Shown: piece after piece, positions 52,502-59,398 of the stretch
How positions within the stretch are numbered: position 1 is the stretch's first letter
How the letters are laid out: each line of letters opens with the position of its first letter
DNA from: an uncultured Lachnospiraceae bacterium
GTDB lineage: Bacteria > Bacillota > Clostridia > Lachnospirales > Lachnospiraceae
Reading direction: 5' to 3'
Length of the DNA stretch: 59,398 bases
Assembly (NCBI GenBank): GCA_944384105.1
Contig: CALWSC010000090.1
Coordinates: 1 to 59,398, forward strand
Position numbers and translations under genes: made by a program
Notes under the pieces: generated by a model
The model's input: only the letters and a program-made list of their open reading frames with translations
Database searches by the model: none
What the model was told of the DNA's origin: nothing

Positions 52502-53650
52502 TCAGACTCCAAAGATCGCCATGAATGCACCGGCGGCAACTGCCGTACCGATAACACCGGCAACGTTCGGTCCCATGGCATGCATGAGCAGGAAGTTTGT
52601 CGGGTCAGCCTCAGCTCCGACCTTCTGGGATACACGCGCAGCCATAGGAACAGCGGATACGCCCGCGGAACCGATCAGAGGATTGATCTTGCCCTTTGAG
52701 AGCTTGCACATCAGCTTGCCGAGCCATACACCGCCCGCAGTACCAAATGCGAACGCTACAAGACCAAGGATGACGATCTTGATCGTATCCATGTTCAGGA
52801 ACGCCTCTGCGCTTGTGGTAGCTCCTACGGAAGTACCCAGCAGGATAACGACAATGTACATGAGCGCATTGGAAGCCGTCTCTGTGAGCTGCTTTACAAC
52901 GCCGGACTCACGGAACAGGTTTCCGAGCATCAGAAGTCCAACCAGCGGAGCTGTTGTCGGAAGGATCATACACACAACGATAGTGATAACGATCGGGAAC
53001 AGAATCTTCTCCAGTTTGGATACCGGACGAAGCTGCTCCATTTTAATCTTGCGCTCCTTCTCTGTTGTCAGAAGCTTCATGATCGGCGGCTGAATGATCG
53101 GAACGAGGGACATATAGGAGTATGCCGCCACAGCGATCGGTCCCATCAGGGACGTCTGCCCCAGCTTACCTGCAAGGAAGATGGAAGTAGGACCGTCAGC
53201 TCCTCCGATGATGGAGATCGCTGCCGCTGCCTTTCCGGAGAATCCCATGAAGATCGCAAGGAAATATGCGACGTAGATACCAAGCTGAGCCGCTGCTCCC
53301 ATGAGGAAGCTCTTCGGGTTGGCAATCAGCGGACCGAAGTCCGTCATCGCTCCGACGCCCATGAAGATCAGGGACGGCAGGATACTCCATTCATCCAGTT
53401 GGAAGAAATAGTATAAAAGTCCGCCTGCGTGTTCGATGCCGTTCGCGTCGACGCTCGGCTCCGCCATAATATCCGGATAGATATTGACGAGCAGCATACC
53501 GAATGCGATCGGGATCAGAAGTAACGGCTCAAACCCATGCTTAATTGCCAGATACAGGAATACACATGCAACGACAATCATGACGTAGTTGCCCCACGTC
53601 AGACTAAAGAACGCAGTCTGGTGAAGCAGGTTTGATAATGTTTCTAACAT
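52502..53650 (-). CDS. oadB: Sodium-pumping decarboxylase beta subunit
   Basis: Integral membrane subunit (OadB/MmdB/GcdB family), 382 residues and about nine helices, which decarboxylates carboxybiotin and exports Na+. Signatures visible are ALIFMGVGAMTDFGPL, GGADGPTSIFLAGKL with the conserved Asp, SYMSLVPIIQPPIM and GSAGVSAVPMAARV. GGGAGG precedes the ATG. It lies between the biotin carrier and the alpha-type carboxyltransferase. The family name depends on the partner carboxyltransferase, of which this operon has two. Confidence 0.95.
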   Translation of the reverse strand: MLETLSNLLHQTAFFSLTWGNYVMIVVACVFLYLAIKHGFEPLLLIPIAFGMLLVNIYPDIMAEPSVDANGIEHAGGLLYYFFQLDEWSILPSLIFMGVGAMTDFGPLIANPKSFLMGAAAQLGIYVAYFLAIFMGFSGKAAAAISIIGGADGPTSIFLAGKLGQTSLMGPIAVAAYSYMSLVPIIQPPIMKLLTTEKERKIKMEQLRPVSKLEKILFPIVITIVVCMILPTTAPLVGLLMLGNLFRESGVVKQLTETASNALMYIVVILLGTSVGATTSAEAFLNMDTIKIVILGLVAFAFGTAGGVWLGKLMCKLSKGKINPLIGSAGVSAVPMAARVSQKVGAEADPTNFLLMHAMGPNVAGVIGTAVAAGAFMAIFGV

Positions 53651-53695
53651 TGTTTTACCTCCCAGTATATTGTGTCAATCTGCAAGACTGCCATT

Positions 53696-54064
53696 TCAGT
53701 TCATTGTTGCAAGAATGTCTCCGTTCTCTACGGTATCCCCTGCAGCTACGTTGATGCTTGCTACAGTTCCGTCCTGCGGAGCGACAACCGGGATCTCCAT
53801 CTTCATTGCCTCTAAGAGCACGATGCTGTCACCAGCCTTTACTGCCTGTCCCACGCTTGCCTCGATCTTTAATACTTTGCCCGGTACGGATGCATTTACA
53901 GTGACAGAACCTGCGGCTGCAGCCGGTGCTGCCGGCTTCGGAGCCGGTGCAGGTGCTGCTTTCGGCGCTGCCTTCGGAGCCGGCACCGGCGCGCCTGCGG
54001 TTGTTCCCTCTTCTACAGTGACATTATATACGTTTCCGTTTACAGTGATTGTATAATTCTTCAT
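53696..54064 (-). CDS. Biotin carboxyl carrier protein
   Basis: Biotinylated carrier, 122 residues: a short N-terminal beta segment (MKNYTITVNGNVYNVTV), an Ala/Pro-rich flexible linker (about residues 24-52, with repeated AP and KAAP units), then the biotinyl domain with LLEAMKMEI, where Lys88 is biotinylated, presumably by BirA (28605-29591). It resembles OadA-C/MmdC or the 1.3S carrier of transcarboxylase. It serves the two carboxyltransferases and OadB of this operon. Confidence 0.93.
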   Translation of the reverse strand: MKNYTITVNGNVYNVTVEEGTTAGAPVPAPKAAPKAAPAPAPKPAAPAAAAGSVTVNASVPGKVLKIEASVGQAVKAGDSIVLLEAMKMEIPVVAPQDGTVASINVAAGDTVENGDILATMN

Positions 54065-54085
54065 TCTCTATTTCCTCCTGAAACT

Positions 54086-54850
54086 TTAGGCTCTCTGCCA
54101 TCTGCCCTTATTTACTTTCTTGATAGAACGGACTACAAATCCGTCTGTGGATGTGTTCTCGGATGCAGCGATTGCAGCCGCAATGACTGCCGCGAGTTCC
54201 GCATCATCCGTTACGTCTTCCTCCTCAGCAGCAGGAACCGGAACTGGCGCCGGCTTCTTCTCCTCAGCCGGAGCAGCGGTCTTCTTGCCTGCAGCTCCCG
54301 CCACTTTTCCGAACAGAGAGATCACGAACGTAAGGAAAATCAGCATTACGAATACGGTTGCAAGACCGATCACGAAGTTCTTTCCCGCATCCTTCATCAG
54401 GGTGCTGATCGGGTAGTCCACATTAAATGCCATGCTCGTCAGGGCATCCTGCTCTCCTGTAAGCAGTCCCACCTGATCGATGAGAATCTCCACCTCTGCG
54501 TCATGCTTCTCAAACTGGGCATCCACAGTACAGGTGATGGTCTCTCCGTCGCTCTCCACGGTGATATCGTCAAATCCGACGTAGCCGCCGAGGTCCTCCG
54601 ATGCATCCTCCCATGAATTAATCGAGCCGTAGATTCCCGGCGCGATGTACTGGTAGTACGTCTTTGCGTCTGCGGCTTCCTCATCGCTGAAGCCTACGAT
54701 CGTCTCCAGGTAGCTCTGAGCGACCTGCTCTACCTGGGTGACCTGATCGTCTGTGAGTCCCTCGGTCGCTGCAAATGCCGGAACCGAAGCGGTGATCACA
54801 CAGGCGCCTGCCGCTGCAGCGGCAAGAAATTTCTTAAATGTCTGCTTCAT
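54086..54850 (-). CDS. OadG/gamma-like subunit with extracytoplasmic domain
   Basis: Small-subunit homologue of Na+-pump decarboxylases, 254 residues, much longer than the ~80-residue proteobacterial OadG. A signal peptide (FLAAAAAGACVITASVPAFAATE) is followed by a ~110-residue extracytoplasmic domain, one membrane helix (GLATVFVMLIFLTFVISLFG), an Ala/Pro/Lys-rich linker and an OadG-like C-terminus (DDAELAAVIAAAIAAS...VRSIKKVNKGRWQRA). ATG at 54850 is preferred to GTG at 54859 because AGAGGT is seven bases upstream. It probably assembles the complex; the role of the outer domain is unknown. Confidence 0.85.
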   Translation of the reverse strand: MKQTFKKFLAAAAAGACVITASVPAFAATEGLTDDQVTQVEQVAQSYLETIVGFSDEEAADAKTYYQYIAPGIYGSINSWEDASEDLGGYVGFDDITVESDGETITCTVDAQFEKHDAEVEILIDQVGLLTGEQDALTSMAFNVDYPISTLMKDAGKNFVIGLATVFVMLIFLTFVISLFGKVAGAAGKKTAAPAEEKKPAPVPVPAAEEEDVTDDAELAAVIAAAIAASENTSTDGFVVRSIKKVNKGRWQRA

Positions 54851-54864
54851 CTGCTTCACCTCTC

Positions 54865-56301
54865 TTAGACTGTCCCGTGTTTCTTCGGCGGGCGGCCGTC
54901 TCTCTTTGTGAATAACATTTCAAAAGCTCCGATCAGATACTTTCTCGTATCCTCCGGTTCGATGATAGTATCAACGTAGCCTCTTCTTGCAGCGCTTGTC
55001 ACATTAGACTGTAAAGCTGCGTACTCTGCTGCCTTTTCATTGATTGTGGCAGCGTCAGCATCCGCGTACATAATTTTAGCCGCAAGCTTCGCATCCATCA
55101 TGCCAATCTCAGCCGTCGGCCATGCATATACGATATCTGCTCCGATGGACTTGCTGTTCATCGCAAGATATGCGCTTCCGTATGCCTTGCCCACAACCAC
55201 GTTCACCTTCGGAACCGTTGCGTTTGCGAAAGTGTAGGTCAGCTTTGCAACTGCTTTTGCAATATTCGCCTCAGCACACTTTGTGGCCTTGAAGCCGGTT
55301 ACATTTGTCAGAGACAGAACCGGGATATTGAATGCATCGCAGAACTCTACAAACTCTGCTGCCTTCTTTGCTCCTCTGACGCTTAATACACTCTCCATGG
55401 ACTCAGCGAGCTTGCCCTCCTCATCGTAGATCTCGCAGCGGTTTGCCACTGCTCCGATGGTTGTTCCGTTTAAGCGGATAAAGCCTGTCACCATGTCCTT
55501 TGCATAGTCTGCCTTTACCTCAAAGAAGAGGTTATTGTCTGCAATCTGAGACAGAGCGATGGAGGTATCTCCTGCACAGTTTGCGAGATCCTGGCATACA
55601 CGGTTAAGATCATCCGTGCACTCCTCATAGGAGTCGTTGTCCTCATTGTTGGACGGCAGCAGCGTCACAAGGGTGCGAATCTGGCCGAGGATGTCCTCCT
55701 CGCTTCCGACATAATCCACAAGCCCTGCTTCCTCGCTCTGATATTTGGCAGCGGAGGTATCGCATTTGCTGTCAATGTTGCCCTCGATGGCATTCGGGGA
55801 GTTTACGAATAATTTCGCCTTATTCTCCTCCATGAACGTGAAATCCGTAAGCGCCGGAACCATTGCAAGCCCGCCGCCGCAGGTTCCGAAAATTGCTGTG
55901 ATCTGAGGAATCACGCCGCTTGCCATCGTCTGGTTCATATAGAGTTCTCCGAATGCATTGAGCGCGTCTGTCGCCTCCTGAAGTCTCAGTCCCGCACAGT
56001 CGATCAGTCCGATAACCGGAGCTCCCGTCTTCATGGCAAAATCATAGATTCTGGAAATCTTCTTTGCATGCATCTCACCGATAGTTCCGTTCATCACAGA
56101 CGCATCCTGGCTGTACACGTATACAAGATTGCCGTCGATCACACCGTATCCGGTGATGACACCGTCTGCAGGTGTCTCTTTTGCAGATAAGTTGAAATCA
56201 GTGCTGCGCGCAGTAACCTGTCCGCCGATTTCAACAAAACTGTTGGCGTCAAGCAAAGAGTTGATTCTCTGGCTTGCTAAGCTTTGTGCTGTGTTACTCA
56301 T
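54865..56301 (-). CDS. Acyl-CoA carboxyltransferase (MmdA/12S-type)
   Basis: Carboxyltransferase of the acyl-CoA carboxylase beta/MmdA family, 478 residues, moving CO2 between an acyl-CoA such as (S)-methylmalonyl-CoA and biotin. Two crotonase-like halves are visible: GVIDGNLVYVYSQDASVMNGTIG with GTCGGGLAMVPALTDF, and VTGFIRLNGTTIGAVANR with PVLSLTNVTGFK and VVVGKAYGSAYLAMNSK. The ATG at 56301 follows GGAGGG; the frame is open to 56376 without a ribosome site. It is the first gene of the decarboxylase operon, read from a strong promoter at 56400-56428. Confidence 0.92.
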   Translation of the reverse strand: MSNTAQSLASQRINSLLDANSFVEIGGQVTARSTDFNLSAKETPADGVITGYGVIDGNLVYVYSQDASVMNGTIGEMHAKKISRIYDFAMKTGAPVIGLIDCAGLRLQEATDALNAFGELYMNQTMASGVIPQITAIFGTCGGGLAMVPALTDFTFMEENKAKLFVNSPNAIEGNIDSKCDTSAAKYQSEEAGLVDYVGSEEDILGQIRTLVTLLPSNNEDNDSYEECTDDLNRVCQDLANCAGDTSIALSQIADNNLFFEVKADYAKDMVTGFIRLNGTTIGAVANRCEIYDEEGKLAESMESVLSVRGAKKAAEFVEFCDAFNIPVLSLTNVTGFKATKCAEANIAKAVAKLTYTFANATVPKVNVVVGKAYGSAYLAMNSKSIGADIVYAWPTAEIGMMDAKLAAKIMYADADAATINEKAAEYAALQSNVTSAARRGYVDTIIEPEDTRKYLIGAFEMLFTKRDGRPPKKHGTV

Positions 56302-56399
56302 TCTTTTCAGCCCTCCATTTTGATTTTTATGCATTAACATGCGGAACACCTGATCAGACAGGTTTCCCCATATCATGATAACAAAATTTGCCGTTTTTA

Positions 56400-56428
56400 A
56401 TTGTATCCTTTTTTTTAACTTTTTTCAA
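56400..56428 (-). promoter_or_regulatory. Promoter of the decarboxylase operon
   Basis: Leftward -35 TTGAAA (56423-56428), 17-bp A-rich spacer, -10 TACAAT (56400-56405), about 100 bases upstream of the first ATG. The leader contains a short repeat ACCTG/CAGGT at about 56348-56362. Confidence 0.8.
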
Positions 56429-56456
56429 TAGGTTTTGTTAAAAATCTGTCATGCTT

Positions 56457-57680
56457 TCAGTAAAGCACAAGATGCTTCGGAATTCCGTTTTCGTAGATCA
56501 CAGAATTTTCTCCGCAGATTAACGGGCGAAGGTAGGCGAGAAGTTCTTCTGTTACGTCGTTTCCGGCTTCATTGATCCACTCCAGAGGAACTTTTTTCTC
56601 CCTGTTTGAGACCTCTTTCACCGGGATACTTGTAAATTCCGCTTCATAGGGCGCATCGCTTTTACGGATCACAGCTGCCATCACTGCATTTTTGCCGTCC
56701 AGAGCGCACTGGCATGCGGTCATGCCCAGCATACGGGATTCCTGAATATCCGCAGCGCTTGTGATGTGCCCGGCACATCTCTGCATGAGATTTAACTCAA
56801 TAGAGCGCACCTTACATCCGATTTTCTCCCGTACCAGGTTCTCGAGCACTTTGCCGGCGCCGGAGATATAGCTGTGTCCGAAATTGTCAACCGCACCGCT
56901 TTGCACTTCCTCGGAGATATAAACGCCGTCCTTGCTGCGGATACCCTCGCTGACGGCCACTACAACTGCATCCTGCATTTCGAGCTTGGCGCGCACATCC
57001 TCAATGAAGCGTTCTGTATCGAATGCCGTCTCGCACAGGTAAATCAGGGCCGGTCCCGGCTCGCCGTTTTCTCTTGCGAGTGCGGAAGCCGCCGTCAGCC
57101 ATCCGGCATTTCTTCCCATAACCTCTACAATCGTGACTGCTTTTGTATTGTATACATGACAGTCGCGCTCAATCTCGGAGAACGTAGCTGCAATATACTT
57201 CGCCGCTGATCCGAATCCGGGACAATGATCCGTTCCCATCAGGTCATTGTCAATTGTCTTTGGTGCTCCTACCACAAAAATATCGTCAATCCCCTTTGAC
57301 GCACAGTAGGCGGAGAGTTTATCAACCGTATCCATAGAGTCGTTTCCGCCTATATATATAAAATAGGAAATTTCATGTTTCCGGAAGATATTTACGATCT
57401 CCTCAAACTGCTGCTGATCCTTTTCCAGATCTTTCAGCTTATATCTGCATGAACCCAATGCTGCCGCGGGTGTCTGTGCAAGCAGATCCAGCTGAGCCGC
57501 ACTGCGCACTTTCTCTCTGAGATCGATAAAATTCTCCGCAAAGACGCCCTGAATTCCATTTACAGCTCCTAATACTTTATCCACTTTCCCAGAAGTGTAT
57601 GCACACGCAATGACACCTGCAAGCGTCGCATTAATTGCCGCAGTCGGTCCGCCGGACTGCGCTACTAATAAGTTTTTCAT
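56457..57680 (-). CDS. 6-phosphofructokinase, pyrophosphate-dependent type
   Basis: Phosphofructokinase of the PfkA superfamily, 407 residues, longer than the ~320-residue ATP enzyme. It has VAQSGGPTAAINATLAG at the N-terminus. Active-site loops read GGNDSMDT (Asn113-Asp114 where ATP enzymes have Asp-Gly) and PKTIDNDL (Lys141 where ATP enzymes have Gly), features of pyrophosphate-dependent enzymes, which act reversibly in glycolysis. VEVMGRNAGWLTAASALA and the C-terminal QRCAGHITSAADIQES are also conserved. It has its own promoter and no visible terminator before the decarboxylase operon. Confidence 0.92.
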   Translation of the reverse strand: MKNLLVAQSGGPTAAINATLAGVIACAYTSGKVDKVLGAVNGIQGVFAENFIDLREKVRSAAQLDLLAQTPAAALGSCRYKLKDLEKDQQQFEEIVNIFRKHEISYFIYIGGNDSMDTVDKLSAYCASKGIDDIFVVGAPKTIDNDLMGTDHCPGFGSAAKYIAATFSEIERDCHVYNTKAVTIVEVMGRNAGWLTAASALARENGEPGPALIYLCETAFDTERFIEDVRAKLEMQDAVVVAVSEGIRSKDGVYISEEVQSGAVDNFGHSYISGAGKVLENLVREKIGCKVRSIELNLMQRCAGHITSAADIQESRMLGMTACQCALDGKNAVMAAVIRKSDAPYEAEFTSIPVKEVSNREKKVPLEWINEAGNDVTEELLAYLRPLICGENSVIYENGIPKHLVLY

Positions 57681-57713
57681 ACAATCCTCTCCTGTATTTT
57701 GCTTTTGATGTTT

Positions 57714-57743
57714 ATTGTAGCATATAATTCATCAACTGCACAA
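57714..57743 (-). promoter_or_regulatory. Promoter of the phosphofructokinase gene
   Basis: Leftward -35 TTGTGC (57738-57743), 18-bp spacer, -10 TACAAT (57714-57719), 34 bases upstream of the ATG. Confidence 0.65.
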
Positions 57744-57913
57744 GAGAAAAAAGCCGCCGCATATATTTGAAAAACAAAATCTGAATTTTTTACTGATAAT
57801 TTCACAATTTTACTTTAACTGATTTTATCATAGTGTGTTCACGGTGCATTGCACCACTGTGATTATTGCCGAACTGGGCAAGAACCTTTTTGGTATTCAA
57901 CTTTACACATGTT
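57744..57913. other. AT-rich intergenic stretch without a gene
   Basis: No open frame or RNA gene is recognised. The only visible structure is an imperfect palindrome CACGGTGCATTGCACCACTGTG at about 57840-57861, split here as CACGGTGCA and TGCACCACTGTG, with no T-run. Base composition drops to AT-rich compared with the DNA to the left. Confidence 0.5.
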
Positions 57914-58264
57914 CTAAAGCAATCCTACTAAAAGAACTGTAGTTTCTGTAATCTGGTTTTCCTCTTCAGTAAACGAGTTCAAATCTGTGCGGTCAAGTAT
58001 ATCTGCAATAATTGTGAATGTATTTGAATATTTTCGATAGATATTATTAATTTCTGTCAAAATTTCATGGTATTCATCAGATATGAAATAGATATGATTA
58101 GACAATTACAAATTATATTGATTTGTTCTTCTGCATTTTTCATCTGCATCGTAAGCGCTTTATAATCGACCGGATAGCAAATTTCCAACTTTTGTGAGAT
58201 ACTTCAGATACTTGGAGTGATTCACTTCCTGTCTGGTTCTCAGATTTGCAAAAGCCGGGTTTCA
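57914..58264 (-). pseudogene. Decayed gene remnant of unknown function
   Basis: Leftward coding-like sequence spread over three frames. From right to left: a segment with RTRQEVNHSKYLKYLTKVGNL (about 58187-58264), one with YPVDYKALTMQMKNAEEQ (about 58120-58187), and an open frame of 63 residues at 57914-58105 containing FISDEYHEILTEINNIYRK and ending in VLLVGLL. No piece has a credible ribosome site; the 63-residue frame begins at a TTG just after an in-frame stop. The residues look protein-like (helical, charged), so a frameshifted remnant is more likely than chance, but no family is recognised. Confidence 0.4.
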
Positions 58265-58335
58265 ACCACCCTTGTCTGATCATGCTTTTGTTGTACCTGA
58301 TTACTCCAAAATCCACAGTAGAGGAGATACCTTAA

Positions 58336-58522
58336 ATGAGTCCAACTTCAAATGATGAATATTCCCCATCCTCTGTCGCTTATGCCATGTACCAGAAGTA
58401 TGTAAACAGCATACCGCTTTACCGCCGGGAAGCGGATTGGAAACAGCTGGGAGCAAAGCTCCCCAGAGCGACACTGGCTAACCAGACCATCAAATGCAGC
58501 ATAGACTATATGGAGCCGGTGT
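58336..58522 (+). pseudogene. IS66-family transposase fragment, left part
   Basis: Fragment of an IS66 TnpC-type transposase. Residues SSVAYAMYQKYVNSIPLYRR and DWKQLGAKLPRATLANQTIK correspond to the segment before the catalytic domain. The first residues (MSPTSNDEYS) do not look native, so the N-terminus is missing. The frame breaks after the Pro-Val codons at 58516-58521, where a 368-bp IS200/IS605-like sequence is inserted. It resumes at 58891. Confidence 0.85.
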
Positions 58523-58890
58523 GTCAACTACCCACGGTCTAAAGGTCATGGGCTTGTAACTGCCCAGTCGTAATATCGGCTCACGCCTCCGGCCTTTAAT
58601 CCCCAATAGGTATTACTACCTAAAGTGGCGTTACATTACAGGGTGATTGACAACACCCTTTACGGCAAAGTTTACTCTGCCGTAACTGTATCAGGTACTT
58701 GACTATCTTCAAGATAAAGGTTACGACATTATCGCTATGGAAGCTGATAAAGACCATATACATTTTCTTATAAGCTACGATACTACGGACAGAGTTTGCG
58801 ATATTGTAAAACTCATCAAACAACAGACCACGTATTATTTGTGGCAGAAAGCTACCATACAGAAGTACGTTGAGAGCCAAGGTTTCATTT
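58523..58890 (+). mobile_element. Defective IS200/IS605-family derivative inserted in IS66
   Basis: A 368-bp insert that splits the IS66 reading frame within one Tyr codon. The left end has a hairpin-forming sequence typical of IS200/IS605 ends, CCCACG...CATGGG at 58531-58552. Pieces of a Y1-transposase (TnpA) follow: DNTLYGKVYSAVT (about 58641-58681), then QDKGYDIIAMEADKDHIHFLISYDTTDRV-type sequence keeping the HUH histidines (DHIHF), then TIQKYVESQG. The parts between are deleted, including the catalytic-Tyr region, and frames are shifted. Removing it restores IS66 (Pro-Val-Tyr-Glu-Gln) without a target duplication, as expected for this family. Confidence 0.72.
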
Positions 58891-59160
58891 ATGAACAGCT
58901 TCACCAGCATCTGCTGGAGAGGGACATGATCCATGCAGATGAAACACCCTGCCAGGTACTGAAAGAAGAAGGGAAAACGGCACAATCCAAGTCCTATATG
59001 TGGCTGTATGTTTCCGGAAATGACGGGCTACCGCCGATCCGTCTGTATGATTACCAGCCCAGCCGGGATGGATACCCTGCGGAAAAATTTCCTGTTCCAC
59101 GATACTGTAAAAGGCGCCCGGGCAAGTTCCATCATTTACAGTTTAGTAGAAATTAGTTGA
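58891..59160 (+). pseudogene. IS66-family transposase fragment, right part, with internal deletion
   Basis: Continuation of the IS66 transposase: YEQLHQHLLERDMIHADETP contains the first catalytic Asp (HADET), followed by SKSYMWLYVSGNDGLPPIRL and YDYQPSRDGYPAEK. At about 59086 the sequence jumps to the protein's C-terminal region in another frame, NFLFHDTVKGARASSIIYSL, stopping at 59158-59160. The central part with the remaining DDE residues is gone. This copy cannot encode an active transposase. Confidence 0.82.
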
Positions 59161-59398
59161 TTATACCGCCCCGCCCTTGTTTTACGGACATTTTCAGAGG
59201 ATTGCAGGCTGAATTTACTACCAATTTACCAAAAATGGAGAAAGCCTTGATATGCTGCCGGGAATCCTTTGACAAAGACAACCCCGCCGCTGATGAACAG
59301 CGGCAAGGCACATCAGAACCGAAAACTGAATAGTACCGCAATCTTCATCACCTCCGGCACAGCCGGATTGATAGCGGTCAAATCCCGGCTTCTGCTGC
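59161..59398. other. Window end, unassigned DNA next to IS66 remnant
   Basis: A rightward open stretch without a start codon contains CCRESFDKDNPAADEQRQGT and stops near 59330. A leftward stretch at the very edge reads DLTAINPAVPEVMKIAVL. Neither is recognised; either could belong to mobile-element genes cut by the window edge. Confidence 0.3.

Noticed and set aside
58737-59156. Intact 139-residue protein
   Set aside because: It is a chance in-frame join of an IS200-type TnpA fragment, an IS66 transposase fragment and an out-of-frame tail; not a native gene.

Overview
The window looks like a chromosomal segment of an anaerobic, gut-type Clostridia, most likely Lachnospiraceae. The grounds are strong AGGAGG ribosome sites, a six-gene Rnf operon in the order C-D-G-E-A-B followed by apbE, Yes/Lpl-type sugar uptake with a YesM/YesN pair, a pyrophosphate-type phosphofructokinase, an adjacent ispH/S1 pair and a sodium-pump decarboxylase operon. 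Genus and species cannot be fixed from sequence alone. There are no rRNA or tRNA genes and no CRISPR array.

Bases 1-26600 are mainly a Gram-positive glycan-utilisation locus. A MATE transporter cut by the window edge and a GH43-like hydrolase come first. Next is a leftward operon of GH29 alpha-fucosidase, GH42 beta-galactosidase, GH31 alpha-xylosidase-type enzyme, a URO-D-fold protein with an H-x-C...C zinc-site signature, and a GH140/DUF4038 apiosidase-like enzyme. After an AAA-ATPase/nuclease gene come GH95 fucosidase with a solute-binding lipoprotein, the histidine kinase YesM, and a second leftward operon of two permeases, solute-binding lipoprotein and GH2. The response regulator YesN closes the locus. 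The two leftward operons start from promoters that match at 44 of 50 positions, with a palindrome over the -35 region: this is the best candidate for the YesN operator. The enzyme set fits removal of fucose, galactose and xylose side chains from a plant glycan such as fucosylated xyloglucan or an RG-II-like pectin, followed by uptake.

Bases 26600-38800 hold small units. There is a translationally coupled GNAT-birA-glgB operon, and a second MATE gene behind a promoter, a structured leader and an intrinsic terminator that looks like a riboswitch or attenuator. A corrinoid methyl-transfer module follows (corrinoid protein, ferredoxin/ASKHA reactivase, P-loop kinase) with a divergent PocR-AraC regulator but no methyltransferase. 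Then an EAL c-di-GMP phosphodiesterase overlaps an exopolysaccharide sugar-phosphate transferase.

Bases 38800-57700 are core energy and housekeeping genes: apbE-rnfBAEGDC, a YprB-like nuclease, S1-ispH-cmk-BaiN-RpiR, a biotin-dependent sodium-pump decarboxylase operon containing two different carboxyltransferases, and a PPi-type phosphofructokinase. From 57700 to the end the DNA is AT-richer and decayed: a frameshifted gene remnant and an IS66 transposase that carries a 368-bp IS200/IS605 derivative and an internal deletion.

The most interesting lead is a possible link between the glycan locus and methyl-group metabolism. The URO-D-fold protein sits one base downstream of the GH31 gene and keeps the zinc triad of corrinoid methyltransferases, while the corrinoid module elsewhere in the window lacks its methyltransferase. 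This could mean demethylation of O-methylated plant sugars, but it is inference.
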